From the NCBI GenBank assembly GCA_964531095.1, contig CAZHED010000017.1:36366-100365 (forward strand): a DNA stretch of 64,000 nt. Reading direction: 5' to 3'. The DNA is from Palsa-1150 sp964531095 (GTDB lineage Bacteria; Myxococcota_A; Polyangia; Polyangiales; Polyangiaceae). The notes beneath the pieces were generated by a model that did no database searches, was not told the DNA's origin, and saw only the letters and a list, made by a program, of their open reading frames with translations. Both the position numbers and the translations under genes were made by a program. The first letter of the stretch is position 1, and each line of letters opens with the position of its first letter. Below, piece after piece: positions 42,859-51,066 of the stretch.

Positions 42859-44543
42859 GCACTCAATCTACGGATGCGAACCACACGGCTTAAGGGCTCC
42901 CCTCCGCCAAGCGCGGGAAGGTTTCCGGACACGCGCTTCTCGGCCTGCGCGCACTTCAAGGGCAAGTGCACCCAAAACGTCGTGCCTTCTCCGAGCTTCG
43001 ACATCACCTCGAGGCGCCCGCCGATTTGATCGAGTAGCTGTACGACCACTGAAAGCCCGACCCCGAAGCTGTCACGCGCGCGAAGCTCGGGGTCTGACCC
43101 GCCCGGAGTGAAGCAGCGTTCCAGTTGCTGTTGATCCATGCCGCGGCCCGTATCCGAGACCTTAATGACCAAGAAGCCGGGGGTCCCGTCAAGCTCCACG
43201 ATGACGCCTCCGCGGTCGGTGTACTTCGCCGCGTTGCCCAGCAAGTTGTCCACGATGCGGTCGAGCAGGAGCGGGTCAATCTCGATCGTGCTCGGAGCCT
43301 CCCGTGTGGCAAAAACGGTCGCACGAACGTCACCCCCGTGTACCAGAGCACGGAGCCGCCGCTGGAGCCGCTCGGTCAGCTCGGCGACCTCGATCCGCTG
43401 CGAGGTGAATTGCAGCGTGGCCCTCTGGCTGCTCGCGGTCTGGACGAGATCGCTCAGCATCCGCTTCATCTGGGACGAGGCGACATCCATGTCATCGAGC
43501 ACACTCATCACGTGAGCCTGAGACTCGCCGCGGCACCGGACGCGCAATGCCTCGGTCCCGAACTGGAGAACTTGCAGGGGATTGCGAAGATCGTGCGAGA
43601 AACCCAGCAGCGTGCTGGCCCGCTCTTGCTGCAGACCCTGCATCCCGCTCAGCACGCGCTCGAGCGTGCGCGTCCGCTCGCCGACCTGCTCTTCGACAAG
43701 TCGCGTCCACTCCTTCTGCCGCTGGTGCAGATCCACGATCTCTCGACGGGCCTCGGCTTCCTCTCCCGCGATCTGACGGAGGGCGTCCATCATCTCCTGG
43801 CGGGTGCTCTGATTGATGCCCTCCGTGCGGCGGACCTCGACGATGTAGCCCACTGCCGCCCCAAGCATCGCGAGGAACACCGGCGTGGGTATCGAAGCAA
43901 TCCCGAAGCGCTGGAGGAGCAGGCCCAGGGCGCCGAATAGGGCCGTTCCGAGGAACACAGGCACGAGAGAGCGAGCCGCATACCAGCGCAGGTGAATCTC
44001 GCAGGCCGGATCGCCGCGGCCGATGCAGCCGCGCTCCTTCACGTGCGCCGCCGGCAATCCCCACATCGTCGGCAGGGTCCTGCAGTTGGCCTGGCGCGCG
44101 AGGCATGTGAGCCGGCTTATCGCCTGGCCGTCCGACTCGACGCGAAAGGCCAGGCTGGTTCGGTCTTGCGACAGAATCGAGAGTCTCCCGACCGTCGAGA
44201 CGAGAGAGTACGTCCTGAGCATTTGTGCGTAAACGGCTGCGGGTGAAGCAGCCCAAAGCACATAGCGGATCGGCCCATACGCCTCTTTGATTCGATACGC
44301 GCAGGCCCTCATGAACGTCTCGTCATCGGGCATGAGCGCTCGGGCATGCGCGAGGATCGTCTCGAACGTGTCCGCCGAGACCCAATCGTGTTTGGCCTCG
44401 AACTGGGCGGCCGTCACGCCGGTTCCCTCGAGCGCGGATGCCAGCGCCTCCGCCCCGAGATTGTCCTCTATCCAGCGTGCCAGAGGCCACAGGATGCGCA
44501 GGTTGTAGTCTGCGCTATCCGCCCGGCCGCCGGATTGGCTCAC
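42855..44543 (-). CDS. Membrane sensor histidine kinase with N-terminal ligand-sensing domain
   Basis: 562 residues from a GTG at 44543 with GAGG about 6 bases upstream. The N-terminal 190 residues end with CIGRGDPACEIHLRW (173-187), the pattern of V4R-like small-molecule sensor domains; paired Cys may bind metal or ligand. Two helices (193-210, 220-237) give the membrane anchor, then a coiled coil (245-310). The kinase core: H-box GFSHDLRNPLQ (His317), N-box VDNLLGNAAKY, G1 DTGRGMD, G2 FGVGLSVVVQL. No response regulator is in the window. It overlaps the TPP-enzyme gene by 4 bases, a rare pairing. Confidence 0.88.
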   Translation of the reverse strand: MSQSGGRADSADYNLRILWPLARWIEDNLGAEALASALEGTGVTAAQFEAKHDWVSADTFETILAHARALMPDDETFMRACAYRIKEAYGPIRYVLWAASPAAVYAQMLRTYSLVSTVGRLSILSQDRTSLAFRVESDGQAISRLTCLARQANCRTLPTMWGLPAAHVKERGCIGRGDPACEIHLRWYAARSLVPVFLGTALFGALGLLLQRFGIASIPTPVFLAMLGAAVGYIVEVRRTEGINQSTRQEMMDALRQIAGEEAEARREIVDLHQRQKEWTRLVEEQVGERTRTLERVLSGMQGLQQERASTLLGFSHDLRNPLQVLQFGTEALRVRCRGESQAHVMSVLDDMDVASSQMKRMLSDLVQTASSQRATLQFTSQRIEVAELTERLQRRLRALVHGGDVRATVFATREAPSTIEIDPLLLDRIVDNLLGNAAKYTDRGGVIVELDGTPGFLVIKVSDTGRGMDQQQLERCFTPGGSDPELRARDSFGVGLSVVVQLLDQIGGRLEVMSKLGEGTTFWVHLPLKCAQAEKRVSGNLPALGGGEPLSRVVRIRRLSA

Positions 44544-44662
44544 CGCAGCCTCGCTTCCGTGTGCTTGCTCTCCGAAGGTCGCATGCCTTGCCCGCGCCGT
44601 GCCTGGGTTGTGGTCGCGCCGCCGTGAACGGTCCCGCGTTCATGGGTACAACTTGGGGACAG

Positions 44663-44678
44663 TGCGTGAATAATGCCA
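44663..44678 (-). promoter_or_regulatory. Candidate sigma-54 (-24/-12) promoter of the kinase-TPP operon
   Basis: Minus-strand reading TGGCATTATTCACGCA, compared with the consensus TGGCAC-N5-TTGCA. The invariant GG and GC are at the correct 10-base spacing. It lies in the gap between the serine hydrolase and the kinase, about 120 bases before the kinase start. Confidence 0.35.
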
Positions 44679-44687
44679 CGACTCGAG

Positions 44688-45773
44688 TCAGCGTAGGGCT
44701 AGAAAAGTAGCTAAATCGAACAGGGCGTCGTGTGCGGTGGGGCGGGCGGCGCGAATGACAGCATTGTCACGCGTGGGGCACACACGGTTCGTGAGGAGCG
44801 CGACGACCACTTTCGCGTCCGGGTCGATCCACACGCTTGTCCCCGTGAAGCCGAGGTGGCCGAAGCTCCTCGCCGCCAACCGTTCCCCCGCGCTCGACGC
44901 CTCCGCGCTTTTGCCGTCGAACCCCGCGCGAAGGCTGCCCCCTCCTTCGCGCCGCCGAACGGTCCACGTGAGATCGACGGGCTCGCCGAACGGCGCTCCG
45001 ACGCCGTCGAGTGCATCGAGCACCGCGGCGCCGAACGTCAGCACGGCGTCGATGGTCGCGAATATCCCTGCGTGCCCCGACCCACCTTTACCGCTCAGCG
45101 CCCACGCGTTCTCGTCGTGCACCTCGCCCACGATCGGGCCGGCGCCGACGCCGCGGCCACGCCAGGCGACGGTTTCGGTCGGAGCGAATGGGCCGTAGAC
45201 GCCGCGGGCGGCGAGATCGCGGACGGTCCCCGCTTGGCCAGCGATCCCCAGGGGATCCAGCACGAAGCGAGCGATGGCCTCGCCTGCGTCGCGCGCACCA
45301 GTCGCGCGGGCGAGCGCCTCGCCCGCCAAGAGGTAGCCGAGGTCACTGTACACGGGCGCGAAGCCATCAGGGGGGGGAGCGCCAGAGGCGTCGGCGCGGC
45401 GCGCCCGAGCAGCTTCGCGGAGCGCGGCCGGATAATCCACGGCTTCGCCGCGCATGACCGGTTCGTAGAGAGGGCGGTGGGCTTCGAGGCCCGCGCGGTG
45501 GGCTAGGAAAAGCTCCAGAGGCACGTGCTCACTGGCTGTCCCATGGGCCTCCGACAAGAACGCGCCGAGCGGCATGCGGCGGTCGACGCCCGCTCGGGCC
45601 ACGGCCACCGCGGTCATCGGTTTGGTGAGGCTCGCCAGATCGAACGGAAGTTCGGCCGACCCGCCGACTTCGCGCCGCCACGCGCCTCGCCTCACCGCGC
45701 AGCCAGCCGCGGCATGCGGAGCCACTCCATCGGCCACGATTCGGCGCGCGATGTCGTCGGCTGTGCTGGCCAT
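44688..45773 (-). CDS. Serine hydrolase, beta-lactamase/class C penicillin-binding family
   Basis: 361 residues from the ATG at 45773. SxxK motif in DLASLTKPMTAVA (catalytic Ser) and the YxN-type motif as YSDLGYLLAGEAL. The third motif is in the GHLGFTGTSVWID region. No signal peptide is evident from this start. Family members are esterases, D-aminopeptidases or transpeptidase-like enzymes; true beta-lactamase activity is unlikely from the Tyr-Ser-Asp variant and lack of a signal. It runs towards the kinase operon with a 145-base gap. Confidence 0.88.
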   Translation of the reverse strand: MASTADDIARRIVADGVAPHAAAGCAVRRGAWRREVGGSAELPFDLASLTKPMTAVAVARAGVDRRMPLGAFLSEAHGTASEHVPLELFLAHRAGLEAHRPLYEPVMRGEAVDYPAALREAARARRADASGAPPPDGFAPVYSDLGYLLAGEALARATGARDAGEAIARFVLDPLGIAGQAGTVRDLAARGVYGPFAPTETVAWRGRGVGAGPIVGEVHDENAWALSGKGGSGHAGIFATIDAVLTFGAAVLDALDGVGAPFGEPVDLTWTVRRREGGGSLRAGFDGKSAEASSAGERLAARSFGHLGFTGTSVWIDPDAKVVVALLTNRVCPTRDNAVIRAARPTAHDALFDLATFLALR

Positions 45774-45900
45774 CGGGGACGGATCGATTGTGCGACCGGC
45801 AGACCAGGGGAGCAACGCCCCTCGACCGCCGATTGCGCCAACTGGCTGGCGCCAATGTACGAGAGATGCGACCGATTGCGCGTTTGGCGCCGGGGGAACT

Positions 45901-45930
45901 TTGACCCTCCGCGCGCGCGAACTGTACACT
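45901..45930 (+). promoter_or_regulatory. Candidate sigma-70 promoter of pilC
   Basis: TTGACC (45901-45906), an 18-base spacer and TACACT (45925-45930). The predicted start site would be only about 6 bases before the pilC ATG (45943), with no Shine-Dalgarno site, so the mRNA may be nearly leaderless. Confidence 0.4.
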
Positions 45931-45942
45931 CGTGCACTGACG

Positions 45943-47154
45943 ATGGCCGAATTCGTTTGGGAGGCGCGCGGAAGGACGGGGGAGGTCCGAAAGGGGTTGA
46001 TGGAGGCCGAGTCCGAAGACGCGGTCAATCAGCGCCTGCGCGCCCAGCAGCTGCAGCCGACGAGGGTCAAGAAGAAGCCCAAGGCGTTCACCCTTCAGAT
46101 TGGGACCGGCGTCGGCCAAAAAGACGTCGTCACGTTCACTCGTCTCTTCGCCACGATGATCGACGCGGGCCTGCCGATCGTGCAGTGCCTCGACATCCTT
46201 CAGGGACAGACCGACAACAAGTTCTTCGCCAACATTCTACGCGACGTGAAGGCGAGCGTGGAGCAAGGGGCGACTTTCAGCGATTCCTTGCGGCGCCACC
46301 CGAAGGTCTTCGATCACCTCTACGTCAACCTGGTGCAGGCCGGGGAGGTCGGCGGCATTCTCGACACCATCCTCAATCGCCTCGCCGTATACATCGAAAA
46401 GTCGGTGAAGCTCCGCAGGCAAGTGCGCGGCGCGATGGTCTATCCGAGCATCGTCATTTTCGTCTTCGTCGGCGTGCTGACGATCTTGCTCACGTTCGTC
46501 ATCCCCGGGTTCGAGAACATGTTCAAGGACTTCGGGTCTAAGGACGAGCTTCCCGTGTTGACTCGGTTCGTCATGACCATCTCGCGGGCCTTCGTCGGCA
46601 ACGCCCTCTGGATATTTCTCGCCCTGACCGGCGTCATTGTGGCTGTCACGTACACCTACCGAACCCCGCGGGGGAAGCGGGCGATCCACGCGGCGCTGCT
46701 CCGCGTGCCCATCGTCGGAGGCGTGCTCCGCAAGATCGCGGTCGCACGCTTCACGCGCACGCTCGGCACGTTGCTCGCTTCCGGAGTGCCGATCCTCGAC
46801 GCTCTCGAGATCGTCGCCAAGACTGCCGGGAACGTGATCATCGAAGAGGCGGTCATGTACGCGCGGGCGCGCATAGCCGAAGGCAAGAACATGGCGCAGC
46901 CGCTGATGGAGACGAACGTGTTTCCGTCGATGGTGGTCCAGATGGTCGGCGTCGGCGAGCAAACCGGTGCGCTCGACGTGATGCTCAACAAGATCGCAGA
47001 CTTCTACGAAGAAGAGGTGGATGTTGCCGTGGCCGCGCTGACGAGCCTCATCGAGCCCGCGTTGATGGTCGGGATCGGGGGCACCGTCGGCGTCGTCCTG
47101 ATCGCGATGTACCTGCCGATCTTCAGCATCGCGGGAAAGATCAAGGCGGAGTAG
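45943..47154 (+). CDS. pilC: Type IV pilus inner-membrane platform protein PilC
   Basis: 403 residues from the ATG at 45943. The PilC/GspF double T2SF domain is clear: DVVTFTRLFATMIDAGLPIV and VARFTRTLGTLLASGVPILD begin each repeat, with YVNLVQAGEVGGILDTILNR and MVVQMVGVGEQTGALDVMLN in matching positions. Three helices anchor it. PilC couples the PilB/PilT motor to pilus assembly. pilB and pilT are not adjacent in the window; a PilS-like kinase follows after 23 bases. Confidence 0.95.
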   Translation: MAEFVWEARGRTGEVRKGLMEAESEDAVNQRLRAQQLQPTRVKKKPKAFTLQIGTGVGQKDVVTFTRLFATMIDAGLPIVQCLDILQGQTDNKFFANILRDVKASVEQGATFSDSLRRHPKVFDHLYVNLVQAGEVGGILDTILNRLAVYIEKSVKLRRQVRGAMVYPSIVIFVFVGVLTILLTFVIPGFENMFKDFGSKDELPVLTRFVMTISRAFVGNALWIFLALTGVIVAVTYTYRTPRGKRAIHAALLRVPIVGGVLRKIAVARFTRTLGTLLASGVPILDALEIVAKTAGNVIIEEAVMYARARIAEGKNMAQPLMETNVFPSMVVQMVGVGEQTGALDVMLNKIADFYEEEVDVAVAALTSLIEPALMVGIGGTVGVVLIAMYLPIFSIAGKIKAE

Positions 47155-47177
47155 CCGCGCGCCGCTACCCGATCGAC

Positions 47178-48515
47178 ATGGAGCTTGGGATCCGCTCTCC
47201 GTCGCCGGATCACAGCCTCGCCGGGCGGATCGCCTGGATCACCGGGCTGCGCCTCGCCTTCCTCGTGCTCTTGCTGGGCGCGACCGCCACGCTGTACCTG
47301 CAGGGCGAGCTGGCGCGCTACCCGTTCAGCCTCCGCGTCGTCTTCGTGACGATCGGGTCGGGATTCGCCCTCGCCGCTCTGTACGCGGCGGTGCTGCGCT
47401 CGGGCAAGAGGTTGCTCCCCCTCGCGTGGTCGCAAATCGCGCTGGACCAGATCACCTGGACGGCGATCGTCTACGTCTCGGGCGGCGCATCGAGCGGCGC
47501 GACGTCGTTCTACGCGCTCACGTGCCTGGTGGGGGCCATCCTGGTCGGACTCCGTGGCGCGGCGTTCGCGGCGGCGCTCGGGATCGGGATCTACAGCCTT
47601 CTCTGCGCGGGATTCCACTTCGGCTGGGTTCACCCTCCCCCCGATCAAGACGCGGCCAGTTACGCCGTCCAGACGGCACAGCTCATCTACCCGCTGCTCG
47701 TCAATACGCTGGGGGTCACGGTCGTTGCCCTGCTCGGCGGCTATCTCGCCGAGCGCTTGCGCTTGACCGGCGGCGCCCTTCAGGCCGCAACCAGACGCGC
47801 CTTCGAGGCCGAGCGCCTCGCGGTGCTTGGGCGAATCGCCGCCGCCCTCGCGCACGAGATCCGCAACCCGCTAGGCTCGATCACCGGCTCGATCGAGATG
47901 CTTCAAGAGTCTCCGTCGCTCACAGACGACGACAAGCGCCTCTGCGCGATCGTGCACCGCGAGGCCAGACGGCTCAATGACCTCGTCGGCGACATGCTCG
48001 ACCTCTCCAAGCGCCGACCGCCGACCGCGCAAGCGACCGACGTCGCGGCACTGGCGCGCGAGGTCGTTGCACTCGCGGCAAACGCAGCGCGCGGGTCGGA
48101 CGTACGCGTACGTTACGAGGGGCCGCCGAGCGAGTCCGCTCTCGCGCGGTGCGACGGACCCCAGATCCGTCAGGTTCTCTGGAACCTGGTTCGCAACGCG
48201 ATCCAGGCGAGCTCCGCGGGCGCGACGGTCGTGGTACGAGTGGAGCCACAAGAACGAGAAGTGACCTTGGCGGTGGACGACCAGGGGCCGGGCATCCCGC
48301 AAGGCGAGCGCGCGCGGATCTTCGAGGACTTCTTCACGACACGCACCCACGGCGCCGGAATCGGGCTGGCGGTGGTTCGGCGGATCGTCGAGGACCATGC
48401 CCCCATGGGGGCGGGGCTGAGCGTCGAGAAGGCGGGCGGCGGCGGCGCGAGCTTCCGGGTCACACTCAGCCGCGACGTGACTGGGCTGCGGAGAAGCTTG
48501 CCGCCCGCCAGATGA
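47178..48515 (+). CDS. pilS: PilS-like sensor histidine kinase
   Basis: 445 residues. About six N-terminal helices (20-190), as in PilS, then the kinase core: LAHEIRNPLGSITGSIEMLQ with His226, N-box LWNLVRNAIQAS, G1 DDQGPGIP and G2 HGAGIGLAVVRRI. In Pseudomonas and Myxococcus, PilS with the sigma-54 activator PilR controls pilin (pilA). The partner pilR is not seen downstream, where mlaC starts instead. The location after pilC supports the name, but other membrane kinases share this architecture. Confidence 0.82.
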   Translation: MELGIRSPSPDHSLAGRIAWITGLRLAFLVLLLGATATLYLQGELARYPFSLRVVFVTIGSGFALAALYAAVLRSGKRLLPLAWSQIALDQITWTAIVYVSGGASSGATSFYALTCLVGAILVGLRGAAFAAALGIGIYSLLCAGFHFGWVHPPPDQDAASYAVQTAQLIYPLLVNTLGVTVVALLGGYLAERLRLTGGALQAATRRAFEAERLAVLGRIAAALAHEIRNPLGSITGSIEMLQESPSLTDDDKRLCAIVHREARRLNDLVGDMLDLSKRRPPTAQATDVAALAREVVALAANAARGSDVRVRYEGPPSESALARCDGPQIRQVLWNLVRNAIQASSAGATVVVRVEPQEREVTLAVDDQGPGIPQGERARIFEDFFTTRTHGAGIGLAVVRRIVEDHAPMGAGLSVEKAGGGGASFRVTLSRDVTGLRRSLPPAR

Positions 48516-48638
48516 TTGAATTCCTGGGTGCTCGAGCCCGTCCAAGGGCATGTGGAGACCGTTCGCGAGCCCCGCGCATCGAACCTTGCGCAGGACCGCG
48601 CGATGATCCAGGTTCGGGACCCGAGGTTTTCTCCGAAA

Positions 48639-49265
48639 ATGCGACTCCGCCCCCTCGTCACGCTTTCCTCAGCCGCCATTGCGCTCGCGCTGTCGTCCCC
48701 GGCCTCAGCCGACGACGCGCAGAGCTTCATCGAGCACGAGCACGCGAAGCTCGATCGGCTTCTGCGCGAGCCGGCGTCGCCGACGCGCGACACGCAGATC
48801 AACGACGCGCTGGACGGGTTCGTCGACTACGGGGAGCTGACCCGACGCGCGTTCGGCGAGCCTTGCCCTCCGTCTGTCCCGAGCTGTGACGACCTCTGGG
48901 CCAAGTATGCCGACCCGCAGAAAGAAGAGCTGCGAAACCTCCTCAGCCAGCTCGTGCGCAAGAGCTATCGGAAGAACCTGGCGCGAACGCTCGACTACGA
49001 GGTCGCTTTTCACGGTGCCCGCGACGCGGCCGGCGACACGCGCGTCCTCACCGAGGCGAAGAGCAAGACCAAGCCGCGCGACCCTGCGGTCCGGGTCGAC
49101 TACGTAGTGAAGCAGACCTCCGCCGGGTATCGGGTCGTCGACATCATCACGGAGGGGTCGAGCCTGACGAAGAACTATTACGACCAGTTCCGAAAGAAGA
49201 TGAACGACCCGAACGAAGGATATCCGAACATCGTCGAGAAGCTTCGAGACAAGATCGCGCGCTGA
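48639..49265 (+). CDS. mlaC: MlaC-type periplasmic phospholipid-binding protein
   Basis: 208 residues from the ATG at 48639, which gives a proper signal peptide (LVTLSSAAIALALSSPASA); an upstream in-frame start at 48516 adds 41 non-signal residues. MlaC/Ttg2D features: FVDYGELTRRAFG, LLSQLVRKSYRKNLARTLDY, VDYVVKQTSAGYRVVDIITE and a final YDQFRKKM. MlaC ferries phospholipids between outer and inner membrane complexes. It is encoded 25 kb from mlaF-mlaD here, not next to them. Confidence 0.88.
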   Translation: MRLRPLVTLSSAAIALALSSPASADDAQSFIEHEHAKLDRLLREPASPTRDTQINDALDGFVDYGELTRRAFGEPCPPSVPSCDDLWAKYADPQKEELRNLLSQLVRKSYRKNLARTLDYEVAFHGARDAAGDTRVLTEAKSKTKPRDPAVRVDYVVKQTSAGYRVVDIITEGSSLTKNYYDQFRKKMNDPNEGYPNIVEKLRDKIAR

Positions 49266-49304
49266 TCGATCCGCGCCTCTCCGAGGATTGCCGGAGGGCG
49301 TGGG

Positions 49305-49979
49305 TCACCGGCCATTCAGGCGATCGATGACCATCGCCGCCACCGCGTGATCGAACAACAAGCCATTGTGCCCGCGCTTGGGCACGACGACGACATCGCC
49401 GTAGCCGAGGCACGCGGTCTCGACTCCGACGACGACGGAATCGGCCGCCGCGACAACGGACGTGTGCGGGACGCCATGGACGTGCGCGCGATCGCGCACG
49501 CGCCTGAGAAGCTCGCTTTGCTCGTGGAGGTCGGCCCCGACCAGCAGCTGGGGGACGTTGACACCGCGAAACGGGCTCGCGAGCGAGATGGTCCGCGAGA
49601 CGCGAGTATGGCCCTCCATCTCCTGGACGTACCAGCGCGCGACCACGCCACCGAGCGAGTGGCCGACCACCGTGATGCGCGTACCCAGCGGAACGTGGTC
49701 GATGAGGTCCGCGAGGCGGCGTGCGATCCGCCGGATGCCGACGCAGGGCGCGTGAGTGAATGTCGCGACGCGAGCGCCCGCCTCCCGCTCGAGACGCGCG
49801 CGAAGCGGCCGGAAGACGCCCGCAGTGGCGAGGAAGCCATGGACGAGCACGACGACGTCGTCGCCCGGACGAGCCTCGGGCACCACCGACGCCAGGTCCC
49901 GCGGCACGAGGGCTACTTCGCGCAGGAGGGCGAGGCGCTCGACCCCAATGAACTGTTCCAGAGCTACCGGAAGGGCCAT
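49305..49979 (-). CDS. Alpha/beta-hydrolase, lipase/esterase family
   Basis: 224 residues. Oxyanion motif VVLVHGFLAT, nucleophile elbow VVGHSLGGVVARWY (Ser in GHSLGG), a candidate acid in the strand near VAAADSV, and a candidate His in KRGHNGLLFDH. The SLASPFRGVNVPQL segment resembles the triacylglycerol lipase/EstA group. No signal peptide is seen. Substrate is unknown. It is divergent from the thioesterase gene. Confidence 0.88.
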   Translation of the reverse strand: MALPVALEQFIGVERLALLREVALVPRDLASVVPEARPGDDVVVLVHGFLATAGVFRPLRARLEREAGARVATFTHAPCVGIRRIARRLADLIDHVPLGTRITVVGHSLGGVVARWYVQEMEGHTRVSRTISLASPFRGVNVPQLLVGADLHEQSELLRRVRDRAHVHGVPHTSVVAAADSVVVGVETACLGYGDVVVVPKRGHNGLLFDHAVAAMVIDRLNGR

Positions 49980-50008
49980 CGTCGACCCGATTTAAGCATG
50001 AATCGTTC

Positions 50009-50022
50009 CCCGCAAATGCGGG
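50009..50022. repeat. Short inverted repeat upstream of the lipase-like gene
   Basis: CCCGCA-AA-TGCGGG, perfectly symmetric arms of six bases, about 30 bases before the minus-strand lipase-like start. It could be an operator. No known binding motif is recognised. Confidence 0.3.
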
Positions 50023-50124
50023 CCGGCGATGGCCGAGGCGCGCTCCCGTTTGCGGAAGACGACCGTCGAGCCAGCGAGAACGGCGCTCGCGGGTGGACGC
50101 CGATTGCCCTAGCCTGGGCCTCGC

Positions 50125-50544
50125 GTGCCCGAACCTCAAGACTATCGGCTGGAGCTGGTCGTCGGCGCCGGGGACGTCGACATGCTCGGCCACGCCAGCA
50201 ACATTGCGTTTGTTCGCTGGATCCAGGACGTCGCGATCGCCCATTCGACCGCGGTCGGGTTCGACTTCGACGCGTACCAGCGCCTGGGCGCCGTCTTCGT
50301 CGTGGTGCGCCACGAGGTGGACTATATGCGTCCCGCGTTACGCGGCGACGTCATCGACGCGCGTACGTGGATATCCAGCGTCATGGTCGCCAAGTGCCAT
50401 CGCGCGACGGAGCTCGTGCGGAAGGCCGACGGCCGACTGCTCGCCCGGGCGCTGACCACCTGGGGCTTCGTCGATCTGGCCACCCTTCGTCCGAAGCGCA
50501 TCGACAAGGCCCTGCTGGTGGCGTTCGCGCCGTTCGTGCGCTAG
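50125..50544 (+). CDS. Hotdog-fold acyl-CoA thioesterase (YbgC/FcbC type)
   Basis: 139 residues from a GTG start. The 4-hydroxybenzoyl-CoA thioesterase motif appears as VGAGDVDMLGHASNIAFVRW, with Asp in DVDMLGHASN at the catalytic position. VVVRHEVDYMRPALRGDVID matches strands 2-3. It hydrolyses an acyl-CoA or acyl-ACP; the substrate is not readable. The TPR gene starts 18 bases after it. Confidence 0.9.
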   Translation: MPEPQDYRLELVVGAGDVDMLGHASNIAFVRWIQDVAIAHSTAVGFDFDAYQRLGAVFVVVRHEVDYMRPALRGDVIDARTWISSVMVAKCHRATELVRKADGRLLARALTTWGFVDLATLRPKRIDKALLVAFAPFVR

Positions 50545-50562
50545 CCAGAAGAGCCCGGGTAC

Positions 50563-51060
50563 ATGACGACCGTGCACGAAGACGAGCGACGCGACGCGGC
50601 CCACTGGAACGCCGTCGAAGAGGCCACCGAGCTGCTGCACGAAGAGCGCTACCACGAGGCGATGGGCGAGCTCCGTCGCGCACTCGATGCCGACCCCAAG
50701 AATGTCTATGCCTATTACTTCCTCGGAGCGGCCTTCTTCGAGCTGGGGGAAGTCGAGGCAGCCCGGGATGCGTACACGGCTTGCCTGAAGCTCGCCCCGG
50801 GGCATCTCGGGGCCCGCGTCGCGCTCTGTCACGTGCTGCGCATCCTCGGCGATCTTCGCGGCGCGTTGCGCGAAGGAACGCGAGCGCTGAGCCAGTCGCC
50901 GGGAGACCCCGACGCGCTCCACGCGGTCGGCCTCGTTTACCACGCGCGCGGAGACCGAATTGCCGCCCGTAAGTACCTCGAGGCCTTCCTCGCCGAGGGT
51001 CCCGAGTTCGAGGTGGCGCTCGAGGTTCGCGCTCTGCTCGAGTCGATGTCGGGCGAATAG
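50563..51060 (+). CDS. Tetratricopeptide-repeat protein
   Basis: 165 residues made of about four TPR units, for example YHEAMGELRRALDADPKNVY followed by AYYFLGAAFFELGEVEAARD and AYTACLKLAPGHLGARVALC. It is a protein-interaction scaffold without signal peptide. Its partner is unknown. It is probably co-transcribed with the thioesterase and converges on serS. Confidence 0.9.
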   Translation: MTTVHEDERRDAAHWNAVEEATELLHEERYHEAMGELRRALDADPKNVYAYYFLGAAFFELGEVEAARDAYTACLKLAPGHLGARVALCHVLRILGDLRGALREGTRALSQSPGDPDALHAVGLVYHARGDRIAARKYLEAFLAEGPEFEVALEVRALLESMSGE

Positions 51061-51066
51061 TCCGGG

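Noticed and set aside
44680..44689. GACTCGAGTC palindrome near the kinase operon
   Set aside because: Ten-base palindromes of this composition are common by chance in GC-rich DNA, and it overlaps the serine hydrolase stop.
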